The notes under the pieces are model-generated. The model was not told the DNA's origin. It worked only from the letters and a program-made list of their open reading frames with translations, and did no database searches. A program made the position numbers and the translations under genes. From NCBI GenBank assembly GCA_965227335.1, contig CBDDFV010000001.1, forward strand, positions 558,001 through 622,000: 64,000 nucleotides of DNA, given 5' to 3'. Shown here piece after piece: positions 46,970 through 55,111 of this stretch; positions within the stretch are counted from its first letter, which is position 1, and each line of letters begins with the position of its first letter. This stretch comes from CBDDFV01 sp965227335. Lineage in GTDB: Bacteria > Planctomycetota > Phycisphaerae > Phycisphaerales > SM1A02.

Positions 46970-47873
46970 AGCGGGAACCCGCGCCGACCTTGACGCCCTC
47001 GCCCGCTGCCACTACCGCCAGACGCCCGCCCCGGCGCCCGCGCTCATCTGGCGGGTCGTCGACGCCCGTCACCCCCGCCGGCCCGCCGCCGTCCTCGTCC
47101 TCTCCCACCCGCCCCTCGCCTCCCGCGCGCGAGACGAGGCGTTCGGCGGCCGGTACCGCGGGCTGCCGTGGTCGATCCAGGCGACGCTCGTCAACCGCGA
47201 GATCCGCACCATCTCCCGCGTCATCGTCGCGCCGCCGTATCGCGGCCTCGGCCTCGCCCGGCGGCTCGTCATCCACACCCTTCGATACGCCCCGACGCCC
47301 TTCACGGAAGCGTTCGCCGCCCTCGGACGCGTGCAGCCGTTCTTCCGACACGCCGGCATGACGGAGCATCACCCCACAACGCATCCGGCGGACGAACGAT
47401 TGCGCGACACGCTCGCGATGCGAGGCGTCGATGTCCGTTGTCTCGCCTCCACCGCTCTCGCCATGCGCACGTTCGAGTCGTTGAGCCGGGAAGATCACGA
47501 CGCGGTCATACAGGCGGTGCGCCGGTGGGCCAACCGGCGCACTACGCAACGCCGCGACCCTCGCAAGGTGATCGCGGCGATGCGTCGGCGCCTGTTGTCG
47601 CCTCCCGTGTACTACGTGGCTCGTCACCGAGACCCACGACGGAAGGACGACCTGCACACTCTGCGTTCTCGAAGCGTCCCGCTGCATGATGTCAGTCGAC
47701 GCCTGGGTCGCACCACGCAGCCCGGCCGCATCCGCGTCATGGCGGACCGACCGGCGGCGGAAGGGCTCACACCACCGACGCCGCCATCGACCAGATCCGA
47801 CGACCGGTTGCTGACGACGTGTCGTTTCCGCTCCAGTTTGGTGATTTCACCGGAGACACCCCCGCGTGCATGA
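46956..47873 (+). CDS. Mom-like GNAT-fold protein (candidate DNA-modification acyltransferase)
   Basis: 305 aa from a GTG at 46956 inside the ABC gene end. The GNAT core is at residues about 15-135: ARCHYRQTPAPA, a long variable loop, then REIRTISRVIVAPPYRGLGL, where YRGLGLAR is the acyl-CoA loop, and VQPFFRHAGM at the end. HYR plus the 'RTISR.IV' strand recalls Mom-type proteins, GNAT-fold enzymes that modify adenine in phage Mu DNA. The last 170 residues are Arg-rich and probably nucleic-acid binding. Overlap with the ABC gene implies a complex. The Mom link is by motif impression and context, not alignment. Confidence 0.7.
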   Translation: MLHLEAGTRADLDALARCHYRQTPAPAPALIWRVVDARHPRRPAAVLVLSHPPLASRARDEAFGGRYRGLPWSIQATLVNREIRTISRVIVAPPYRGLGLARRLVIHTLRYAPTPFTEAFAALGRVQPFFRHAGMTEHHPTTHPADERLRDTLAMRGVDVRCLASTALAMRTFESLSREDHDAVIQAVRRWANRRTTQRRDPRKVIAAMRRRLLSPPVYYVARHRDPRRKDDLHTLRSRSVPLHDVSRRLGRTTQPGRIRVMADRPAAEGLTPPTPPSTRSDDRLLTTCRFRSSLVISPETPPRA

Positions 47874-48273
47874 CGCCGACCCGCCGCTGATTGAAGACCT
47901 CCTGCAAGGCCGCCTGACGCTGAGCGAGGCCGGCGAGCGCATGAAGTGCACGTCCGTCGACGCCGCCCGGCGACTCTGGTCCGGGCCCCGACGCGACGCC
48001 GCGCTCGCCCTTATCCACCTCGCCGACGCCCAGGCCCAGCTTGCCGTCAGCCGGGCGAGGATCCTCGCCGTTGAACGCCTCGCCGAACTCGTGATCGACG
48101 CCGAGTCCGACGACCTCGCCCGACGCGCGGCCGTCGACCTCCTGCGGGCCGAGGTCCTGCCGACGCACGACCCCGTCGCGTCCGGGACGCCGACGCCGGA
48201 TCTCCCCGTCGATCCCGACGCCGTTCTCGCAGCGCTCACGCGTCTCACGGAGGCGACGAATGACGACGATTGA
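47866..48273 (+). CDS. Candidate small terminase subunit
   Basis: 135 aa from a GTG at 47866 (GGAGA upstream), overlapping the GNAT gene end by 8 bases and the large terminase start by 14. The first 40 residues form an HTH-like unit (LIEDLLQGRLTLSEAGERMK, CTSVDAARRLW). A long helix rich in Ala/Leu/Arg follows (ALALIHLADAQAQLAVSRAR), as in oligomerising small terminases, and the tail is Pro/Asp-rich. Family assignment rests on position immediately before the large terminase and on the HTH-helix layout. Confidence 0.65.
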   Translation: MHDADPPLIEDLLQGRLTLSEAGERMKCTSVDAARRLWSGPRRDAALALIHLADAQAQLAVSRARILAVERLAELVIDAESDDLARRAAVDLLRAEVLPTHDPVASGTPTPDLPVDPDAVLAALTRLTEATNDDD

Positions 48274-49759
48274 CCGCGCTGCGATCGAGCCGACGCCGAC
48301 CGACGTCGCATGGCGGCGCGCGATCGCACGCGTGCGCCCGGAGACGCCCGACCAGCTTCACGCCTGGGTGCGGGCCGTCCTCGGGTTCGACATGCCCCGC
48401 CGCGCCCGCACGCCCGGACACGCCGCGCCGTTCGAGTATCTCACGCATACCTTCTTCGAGCCCGACCCGCACGCGGCGGACGTCCTGCGGGACGTGATCG
48501 TGTGGGCGAATCGAGGCGGCGGCAAAACGCAGCTCGGCGCCATCGCCACGCTTCTCGACCTCCTCTTCAAGCCCGGCGTCCAGATCCGCATCCTCGGCGG
48601 CTCCCTCGAGCAGTCATCACGCATGTACGCCTACCTGCGGCGGCTCCTCGATTCATCGACGTTCCGTCATCGAATCGTCGATCGACTGCGCGCCCACGCC
48701 GTCGAACTCGACAACGGCTCACGCGTCGAAGTGCTCGCCCAGTCGCAGACCGCCGTGCGAGGCCAGCGCATTCATAAACTGCGATGCGACGAGGTCGAGC
48801 TATTCGATCCCGACGTGTGGGAGGCGGCGCAACTCACCACCCGCTCCGGCTGGTGCGGCGACACGTACGTGCGAGGCGTCATCGAAGCCGTCTCCACGAT
48901 GCACCGTCCGTACGGCCTGATGCAGCGTCTCGTCGACGAGACCGACGCCCGCGTCCTCCGCTGGAACGTGATCGACGTCCTCGAACGCTGCCCGGAGTCG
49001 CGTCCCTGCGAGACCTGCGCGTTGTGGAGCGACTGCCGGGGACGGGCGAAGTCCGGCCGCGGATATATCGCGATCGACGACGCGGTCGCCCAGATCCGAC
49101 GCGTCGGACGCGAGGCGTGGGAGAGCGAGATGCTCTGCGCCCGTCCCTCACGCGCGGACGCGGTGTACCCGATGTTCGACGAGCGTTCACACGTGGTCGA
49201 CCTCGACGCCGCCGCGCTGACGCAATTGAAACGCCGCGCCGTGTTGTGGGTCGGCGGACTCGACTTCGGCTTCCGCGACCCGACCGTCCTGTTGTGGGCG
49301 TGTCTCGACGTCGACGGCGTTCTGCACGTCGTGGACGAGCACGTCGAATCGGGCTGGACGACGGCGCAGCACCTCGCCGCCGTTCGCGCCCGCGCGGCAT
49401 GGCCGTTCTTCGACTGGATCGGCTGCGATCCCGCGGGCCGTCAGCGCAGCGAGCAGACCGGAATCAGCGTCGCCGCCCAGTGGCGGCAGGGGGGTTTCTC
49501 ATTGCGCTCGTATCCGACCGCGGTGGAGTCCGGCCTTGCGATGGTGTCGAAGCGACTGCAACGCGCCGACGGTTCGATCGACCTCGTCATCCACACGCGA
49601 TGTCGACGGCTGATCGAATCGCTTGCGACGTACCGCTACCCGTCCGACCAGCCGGGCGACGTGAACCCGATCAAGGACGGCGCCGACCACGCGGCGGACG
49701 CGCTGCGGTATCTCGTCGTGAACCTCGAACGCCCCGGCGCCTCCGCCCGAGCGTACTGA
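48260..49759 (+). CDS. Phage large terminase (TerL) with four-cysteine insert
   Basis: 499 aa. ATPase motifs: Walker A NRGGGKT at 84-90 and Walker B LRCDEVE at 174-180. The C-terminal RNase H-like nuclease starts at GGLDFGFRD (D335, D340) and ends with DHAADALRYL. Between them is a cysteine set CPESRPCETCALWSDC (C244, C250, C253, C259), likely a zinc or Fe-S knuckle. The protein packages DNA into capsids by ATP-driven translocation and cutting. It follows the small-terminase candidate with a 14-base overlap, but the portal gene is 7 kb away beyond unrelated genes, which is unusual. Confidence 0.93.
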   Translation: MTTIDRAAIEPTPTDVAWRRAIARVRPETPDQLHAWVRAVLGFDMPRRARTPGHAAPFEYLTHTFFEPDPHAADVLRDVIVWANRGGGKTQLGAIATLLDLLFKPGVQIRILGGSLEQSSRMYAYLRRLLDSSTFRHRIVDRLRAHAVELDNGSRVEVLAQSQTAVRGQRIHKLRCDEVELFDPDVWEAAQLTTRSGWCGDTYVRGVIEAVSTMHRPYGLMQRLVDETDARVLRWNVIDVLERCPESRPCETCALWSDCRGRAKSGRGYIAIDDAVAQIRRVGREAWESEMLCARPSRADAVYPMFDERSHVVDLDAAALTQLKRRAVLWVGGLDFGFRDPTVLLWACLDVDGVLHVVDEHVESGWTTAQHLAAVRARAAWPFFDWIGCDPAGRQRSEQTGISVAAQWRQGGFSLRSYPTAVESGLAMVSKRLQRADGSIDLVIHTRCRRLIESLATYRYPSDQPGDVNPIKDGADHAADALRYLVVNLERPGASARAY

Positions 49760-49769
49760 CACCCCCGGG

Positions 49770-50283
49770 GGTCCACCTCCGCCCATGCACACCCCAGCCC
49801 CCGGCTCTGCCGGGGGTCCACCTCCGCCCATGCACACCCCAGCCCCCGGCTCCGCCGGGGGTCCACCTCCGCCGATGCACACCCCAGCCCCCGGCTCCGC
49901 CGGGGGTCCACCTCCGGCCATACACACCCCAGCCCCCGGCTCCGCCGGGGGTCCACCTCCGACCATGCACACCCCAGCCCCCGGCTCTGACGGGGGTCCA
50001 CCTCCGCCCATGCACACCCCAGCCCCCGGCTCCGCCGGGGGTCCACCTCCGCCCATGCACACCCCAGCCCCCGGCTCTGCCGGGGGTCCACCTGCGCCCA
50101 TGCACACCCCAGCCCCCGGCTCCGCCGGGGGTCCACCTCCGGCCATACACACCCCAGGCCCCGGCTCCGCCGGGGGTCCACCTCCGCCCATGCACACCCC
50201 AGCCCCCGGCTCCGCCGGGGGTCCACCTCCGCCCATGCACACCCCAGCCCCCGGCTCTGCCGGGGGTCCACCTCCGACCATCC
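49770..50283. repeat. 45-bp palindromic tandem array (about 11-12 units)
   Basis: Units recur exactly every 45 bases; the ATGCAC/ATACAC landmark falls at 49785, 49830, 49875, 49920, 49965, 50010, 50055, 50100, 50145, 50190 and 50235. Each carries a perfect GC-rich hairpin (CCCCCGGC-TCC-GCCGGGGG) followed by a TCCACCTCC stretch. Units differ by one or two bases. It lies directly after the terminase stop, and no real gene is needed to explain it, although the unit is a whole number of codons and reads open in several frames. Confidence 0.92.
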
Positions 50284-50284
50284 C

Positions 50285-50324
50285 GTGCTTCAGCACAAAG
50301 TAGCTTCCGCACAAACGTGCGGAA
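50285..50324. repeat. Two adjacent hairpins at the end of the palindromic array
   Basis: GTGCTTCAGCAC (5-bp arms) at 50285-50296 and TTCCGCAC-AAAC-GTGCGGAA (8-bp arms) at 50305-50324 follow the array without a break. They may be the array boundary or part of a mobile-element end. Confidence 0.6.
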
Positions 50325-50395
50325 CGTGCTCAGCGAGGTTTCGTTCGTCCCGCGGTCGTGAACTGTCCGCGGGTCCCCGGCAAGGAGCGGTCCCG

Positions 50396-50461
50396 CGGTC
50401 CCCCGCAACGTCGCGGTCCCCCGCAACGTCGCGGTCCCCCGGCAAAGCCGGGGGCTTGGGG
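50396..50461. repeat. 18-bp direct repeats and an inverted copy of the array unit
   Basis: An 18-base unit (GTCCCCCGCAACGTCGCG) repeats about 2.5 times, then CCCCCGGC-AAA-GCCGGGGG plus CTTGGGG at 50436-50461 is an inverted, diverged copy of the 45-bp unit core. The rest of the 804-base gap between 49759 and 50564 shows no gene; the final 100 bases hold the promoter and leader of cysC. Confidence 0.65.
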
Positions 50462-50563
50462 TGAACTCCCGGGTTCAACCTCCCGATACTCTCCCGGTGC
50501 GGCCGATATCATGTCCGACGCCGGCGCGATGGCCGCGCCGACCCAGAGGGGACCCGCCTGACC

Positions 50564-51205
50564 ATGAACAAACCCGCCAACATCACCTGGGACGCCGCTG
50601 AACTCAACCGGTACGAACGCTGGGCGCGGCTCTGTGCTCACGGCGCCACCCTCTGGATGACTGGCCTGAGTGGGTCGGGAAAATCCACCATTGCGCGGGC
50701 ATTGGAGCGTCGGCTGGTCGAGGAGGGGGTGTTCGCGATCCGGCTCGACGGGGACAACATCCGGCACGGGCTCTGCGCCGACCTCGATTTCTCCGCCGCG
50801 GCTCGCGCCGAGAACATCCGGCGGATCACGGAGGTCGCGAAGCTTCTCGCGGAGGCCGGGGCCGTCGTGATCACGAGTTTCATCTCGCCCTACGCGAAGG
50901 ATCGCGACGCCGCCCGCGCCATGCACGCGGAGGCGGAGCTCGACTTCCTCGAGATCTTCGTCGACACGCCGATCCAGGTCTGCGAGTCGCGCGATCCCAA
51001 GGGCCTCTACGCCAAGGCTCGCGCGGGTGAGATCACCGGCTTCACCGGCGTCGACGATCCCTACGAACCGCCCGCCTCGCCCGACGTCCGGCTCGCGGCG
51101 GCGACCGCCTCCGTCGACGCCTGCGTCGACCAGATCCTCCGCCGACTCGAAGACATCGGCGTCGATGTCGAGGGCGGCCGGTCGCCGAACGACGAAGAAG
51201 AATGA
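50564..51205 (+). CDS. cysC: Adenylylsulfate kinase
   Basis: 213 aa. Walker A GLSGSGKS at 34-41, DGDNIRHGL near 64-72 (adenylylsulfate binding), NIRRITEVAKLLAEAGAVVI, and FISPYAKDRDAARAMH with the expected R and phosphoryl-transfer region; FTGVDDPYEPP is the family's C-terminal signature. It phosphorylates adenosine 5'-phosphosulfate to PAPS, for sulfate assimilation or sulfation. It begins a plus-strand cluster with a PAP-type phosphatase and a sulfate-type transporter, spaced 13-46 bases apart. Upstream is the palindromic array of the phage-like block. Confidence 0.95.
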   Translation: MNKPANITWDAAELNRYERWARLCAHGATLWMTGLSGSGKSTIARALERRLVEEGVFAIRLDGDNIRHGLCADLDFSAAARAENIRRITEVAKLLAEAGAVVITSFISPYAKDRDAARAMHAEAELDFLEIFVDTPIQVCESRDPKGLYAKARAGEITGFTGVDDPYEPPASPDVRLAAATASVDACVDQILRRLEDIGVDVEGGRSPNDEEE

Positions 51206-51251
51206 ACCACGCGGGCCCGAGACGCCCGCTGATCAGGAAGGTGACCCCGCC

Positions 51252-52325
51252 GTGCATCCGCTGACCGACGACGCCGCCGATACGAATCTCAACGCGATGC
51301 TCGACGCCGCGATCCAGGCGGTCATCGAAGCATCGCACGCCACTCGTCGCGTTCAGGACGAACTCGGCGCGAACAGCCAGTTCACCAAGGACGACCGCAG
51401 TCCCGTCACCATCGCGGACTTCGCGGGCCAGGCGCTCGTCGCCATCGCCCTCGACCGCGCGCTGCACACGCCCCTCCGCATGGTCGGCGAGGAAGACGCC
51501 GACACCCTGCGCGACGGTGACAACGAAGCGCTCCGCAACAACGTCTTCGACATCGTGCGGACCGTCGAACCCGACGCGACCGACGACCAGATCCTCGACG
51601 GCATCGACCTCGGCAACTACACGCCCGACGGCGACGAAGGCTACTGGACGCTCGATCCGATCGACGGCACCAAGGGCTTCCTCCGCGGCCAGCAGTACGC
51701 CGTCGCCCTCGCGTACATCGAGCGCGGCGAGGTCGTGCTCGGCGTCATGGGCTGCCCCCGACTCAATCCCGCTCTCGATCCCGAAACGCCGCCCGCCGCC
51801 GACGCAATCGAAGGCTCCGGCGTCATCTTCTGCGCGGCTCGAGGCCGGGGCGCCGTCGCCCGTCCCCTCGCGAACCCCGACGCCAACGCCGTCGACGTTC
51901 GCGCCCGCGTCAGCCCCCGGGTCGACGAGGCGATCCACGTGTGCGAGTCCGTCGAGGCCGCGCACACCCGCCATGATCGCACCGCGACGATTCTGGACTC
52001 GCTCGACCGGCCCCGTCACGCCGTGCGACTCGACAGCCAGGCGAAGTACGGCGTGGTCGCGATGGGCGTGGCGGATGCGTACCTGCGTCTGCCCGCGAAG
52101 CGCGGCTACATCGAGAAGATCTGGGACCACGCCGCGGGCGACATCATCGCACGCGAGGCGGGCGCCGTCGTGACCGACGTCACGGGCAAGCGGCTCGACT
52201 TCGGACACGGCGGGTTGTTGTCGGCGAATCGCGGCGTGGTGTGTGCATCGCCCGATGTCCACGCCGCGCTCGTGCGCACGATCGCCGACCTCGGCTACGA
52301 CGTTCCGCCCCCGCCGTCCTCGTAG
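51252..52325 (+). CDS. 3'(2'),5'-bisphosphate nucleotidase, CysQ/Hal2-like (inositol monophosphatase family)
   Basis: 357 aa from a GTG at 51252 with AGGAAGG upstream; a longer frame overlapping cysC was rejected. Li+-sensitive phosphatase motifs: MVGEED near 78, YWTLDPIDGTKGFLRGQQYA around 134-153, and IWDHAAGDIIAREAGA near 298 with the late Asp. The size and GTKGF form fit Hal2-type enzymes that hydrolyse PAP to AMP, removing the by-product of PAPS use. Placed between APS kinase and an SLC13 transporter, the role in sulfur metabolism is very likely. Confidence 0.9.
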   Translation: MHPLTDDAADTNLNAMLDAAIQAVIEASHATRRVQDELGANSQFTKDDRSPVTIADFAGQALVAIALDRALHTPLRMVGEEDADTLRDGDNEALRNNVFDIVRTVEPDATDDQILDGIDLGNYTPDGDEGYWTLDPIDGTKGFLRGQQYAVALAYIERGEVVLGVMGCPRLNPALDPETPPAADAIEGSGVIFCAARGRGAVARPLANPDANAVDVRARVSPRVDEAIHVCESVEAAHTRHDRTATILDSLDRPRHAVRLDSQAKYGVVAMGVADAYLRLPAKRGYIEKIWDHAAGDIIAREAGAVVTDVTGKRLDFGHGGLLSANRGVVCASPDVHAALVRTIADLGYDVPPPPSS

Positions 52326-52337
52326 GAGCGCGCGCCG

Positions 52338-54104
52338 ATGCTGCTCACCGCGATCGTCACCCTGCTCATCGTCGGCGCGCTCATGACGCGCCGCATCGGG
52401 GCGGACGTGGTGTTCCTCTGCGGGCTCGCGGTCCTGCTGCTCGGCGACGTCATCGAACCCGCCCAGGCGGTCGCCGGCTTCGCCAACCCCGCGGTGATCG
52501 CGGTCGGCCTCCTCTACATCGTCGCCCAGGGACTCCGCGAGACCGGCGGGATGACGCGTCTCACCCGACGCTGGCTCGGCCGTCCGACGTCGCTCACCGG
52601 CGCGCAGGCGCGGCTGCTCGCGCCGGTCGCGGTGATGTCCGCCTTCGTCAACAACACGCCCGTCGTCGCGATGCTCCTCCCCGTCCTGAGCGGCTGGGCG
52701 AAACGCAACAACCTGTCCGCGTCCCGCCTCTACATGCCGCTCTCGTTCGCCGCGATGCTCGGCGGCGTCTGCACGTTGATCGGCACCTCGACCAACCTCG
52801 TCGTCTACGAACTGATGGTCGAGTACCGCGACGCCGGGGCCGATATCGAACCGTTCTCGATGTTCAGCCTCGCGTTGGCCGGCGTCCCCGTCGCCATCGT
52901 CGGCCTGCTCTACGTCTTCCTCTTCGGACGCACGCTCCTGCCCGACTCCTCCGCTCAGCCCGTGGTGGAGGGCGACCCCCGCGAATACATGGTCTGGATG
53001 CGCGTCCGCCCCGGCGCGCCGGTGGTCGGCAAGACGATCGAGGAGGCCGGGCTCCGTCATCTGCGCGGCCTCTTCCTCACCGAGATCGAACGCGACGACG
53101 AACGTCTCGTCGCCGTCGGACCCGATCAGATCCTGCGCGACAGCGACCGACTCTGCTTCGTCGGCCTCATCGAATCCGTCGTCGAACTCCAGCACATCGA
53201 AGGCATCGAGCCCGACACCGACCAGCTCGGCAAACTCGAACTCGCCCGTCACGACCGTCGACTCACCGAAGCCGTCATCTCCGAATCGTCCGCCCTCGTC
53301 GGCAAGTCCGTCCGCGAGTCGGAGTTCCGCACGCGGTACAACGCGGTGATCATCGCCGTGCATCGCAGCGGCGAACGCGTGGCGGGCAAGATCGGCGACA
53401 TCGTGCTCCGCCCCGGCGATACGCTGCTCCTCGAAGCGCAACCCGGCTTCGCCCGCCGCCACCAGAATTCGCACGCGTTCTACCTCGTCAGCGAACTGCG
53501 CACGCCGCCGTCGCCCCGCTGGGGACGGTCGTGGCTCGCGGTGATCATCCTCGCGGGACTGGTGCTCGCGATCTCGATGCAGTGGCTGGACGTGATGACC
53601 GCCGCCCTGTGCGCGGGCATGCTGATGATCCTCGCCCGCTGCTGCACCGGGACGTCGGCGCGTCAGTCGATCGACTGGCAGGTGCTGATCGTCATCGGCG
53701 CCGCGTTCGGCATCGCCGAAGCGATGAACACCACCGGTCTCGCCGACCTGCTCGCTGCAACCGTGCTCGGCTGGACCGCCCCGCTCGGACCGACCGCAAT
53801 GCTCGCCGGCGTGTTCGTGCTGACGGCGGTGCTCACGGCGCTCATGACGAACAACGCGGCGGCGGCGCTGATCTTCCCCATTGCGTTCGGACTCGCCGCC
53901 CAGAACGGACTCGCCTTCACGCCCTTCGCGGTCTGCATCGCGGTCGGCGCCTCGTGCGCGTTCATGACGCCGATCGGCTACCAGACGAACATGATGGTGA
54001 TGGGGCCCGGCGGCTACTCCTGGGGCGCGTTCCTGCGGTTCGGCGGCCCGCTGACGCTCATCACCGGCGCGGTCTGCGTGACGTGCGCGCGGTGGTTGTA
54101 CTGA
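52338..54104 (+). CDS. SLC13/DASS-type sulfate transporter with two TrkA-C domains
   Basis: 588 aa. About ten to eleven membrane segments flank two cytoplasmic RCK/TrkA-C-like domains at about 215-385 (WMRVRPGAPVVGKTIEEAGL; ISESSALVGKSVRESEFRTR). SLC13 signatures are in VNNTPVVAML near residue 97 with FAAMLGGVCTLIGTSTNLVV after it, and in the mirrored half LMTNNAAAALIFPIAF with PIGYQTNMMV. This is the SAC1/YbiR-like group of sodium-coupled sulfate or anion importers with regulatory TrkA-C domains. It starts 13 bases after the CysQ-like gene, giving a coherent uptake, activation and PAP-recycling cluster. Confidence 0.9.
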   Translation: MLLTAIVTLLIVGALMTRRIGADVVFLCGLAVLLLGDVIEPAQAVAGFANPAVIAVGLLYIVAQGLRETGGMTRLTRRWLGRPTSLTGAQARLLAPVAVMSAFVNNTPVVAMLLPVLSGWAKRNNLSASRLYMPLSFAAMLGGVCTLIGTSTNLVVYELMVEYRDAGADIEPFSMFSLALAGVPVAIVGLLYVFLFGRTLLPDSSAQPVVEGDPREYMVWMRVRPGAPVVGKTIEEAGLRHLRGLFLTEIERDDERLVAVGPDQILRDSDRLCFVGLIESVVELQHIEGIEPDTDQLGKLELARHDRRLTEAVISESSALVGKSVRESEFRTRYNAVIIAVHRSGERVAGKIGDIVLRPGDTLLLEAQPGFARRHQNSHAFYLVSELRTPPSPRWGRSWLAVIILAGLVLAISMQWLDVMTAALCAGMLMILARCCTGTSARQSIDWQVLIVIGAAFGIAEAMNTTGLADLLAATVLGWTAPLGPTAMLAGVFVLTAVLTALMTNNAAAALIFPIAFGLAAQNGLAFTPFAVCIAVGASCAFMTPIGYQTNMMVMGPGGYSWGAFLRFGGPLTLITGAVCVTCARWLY

Positions 54105-55111
54105 TGACCGCGACGATGCGCCCGTCCCCTCGACGACGCCTCGCCCGCGCCCTCGCCCGCGTCGTGGAGATCGCTCTCCTTCTGATCATCGCCATCTGGC
54201 TCCTCGGACACGTCGTCTCCGACCGATTCGTCTGGTCGCAGTACCTCTCCTGGATTCCCGCCCTCGTCACGGTCGGCGCGCTCGTCCTCCTCGCGACGCT
54301 CGTGGCGCTCCGCCGACGTCGACGCACGTTCGGCTACGCCGCCGCGCTTGTCGTGACGTTCGTCTGGTTCGGCGTGGCGCACCACCGCTTTCTTCGCGGC
54401 GACCCGGGCGCCGTCTCCGCCGCCGACGTCATGCACATCGTGCACTGGAACGCCGACGCCGCCCGCGGCGACCTCGACGCGAAGATCCAGACCATCGTCG
54501 ACGTCGACGCCGATCTCGCGATCTTCACCGATCCCGGCTGGGCGCCGTATCGCGCGGCGGACCGCATGGACCAACGCCCCAACCTCGCCGCCCTCGGACC
54601 GTTCGTCGTCATGAGCCGCGCCCCCATCCGACGCTTCCGCTGGCTCGGCGCGGCGGACGATGTCTTCGCGGCGGTGCTGGAGATCAATCTGCACGACGAC
54701 CCCGACGCCGCGCCGTTCGTCGCGCTCGTGCTCGACCTCCCGTCCGAGCCGCACGTGTCGCGCGCCGACGCCGTCGAGCGGGCCCGCGCGTTCATGGCGC
54801 TCCACGACGGTCCGCCGCCGCACCTGATCGCGGGCGATCTCAATCTCGAGCGCGGCGCCTGGTCGCAGCGTCGTCTCGCGCCGGGACATCGACACGCCTA
54901 CGATGTCGCCGGACACGGCTGGGGCGCCTCCTTTCCGCGTTCCTCGCCGTTCTGGCACATTGATCACCTGCTCGTTCCGTCATCGATCGACGTGGTCCGC
55001 TACGATCTCATCGATCCGGGGGCCGGTCGTCACCTCGTGCAGTCGATGTGGATCGTGTCGCCGCCGCCCTCGTCGCTTCTCCCGCCTCCCGAGCCCGCCC
55101 CCACGCCATGA
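54104..55111 (+). CDS. Membrane-anchored endonuclease/exonuclease/phosphatase-family protein
   Basis: 335 aa from an ATG at 54104 that overlaps the transporter stop (TGATG). Three membrane helices lie in the first 105 residues (IALLLIIAIWLLGHVV, IPALVTVGALVLLATLVAL, AALVVTFVWFGVA). The rest is an EEP domain: VMHIVHWNADAARG, DLAIFTDPGW, HLIAGDLNLERG and FWHIDHLLVP (catalytic Asp-Asn and His). The family hydrolyses phosphodiesters in lipids, nucleic acids or signalling molecules; the domain would face the periplasm. It is coupled to the metallophosphoesterase gene by ATGA. Confidence 0.85.
   Translation: MTATMRPSPRRRLARALARVVEIALLLIIAIWLLGHVVSDRFVWSQYLSWIPALVTVGALVLLATLVALRRRRRTFGYAAALVVTFVWFGVAHHRFLRGDPGAVSAADVMHIVHWNADAARGDLDAKIQTIVDVDADLAIFTDPGWAPYRAADRMDQRPNLAALGPFVVMSRAPIRRFRWLGAADDVFAAVLEINLHDDPDAAPFVALVLDLPSEPHVSRADAVERARAFMALHDGPPPHLIAGDLNLERGAWSQRRLAPGHRHAYDVAGHGWGASFPRSSPFWHIDHLLVPSSIDVVRYDLIDPGAGRHLVQSMWIVSPPPSSLLPPPEPAPTP

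Noticed and set aside
49770..50283. Possible CRISPR array near 50 kb
   Set aside because: Units are contiguous 45-base copies with no unique spacers between them and no cas genes nearby; it is a tandem palindromic array.
49785..50303. 172-aa plus-strand ORF of MHTPAPGS-type repeats
   Set aside because: A 45-base unit without stops gives open frames on both strands; hairpins and the inverted outlying copy point to a noncoding repeat.
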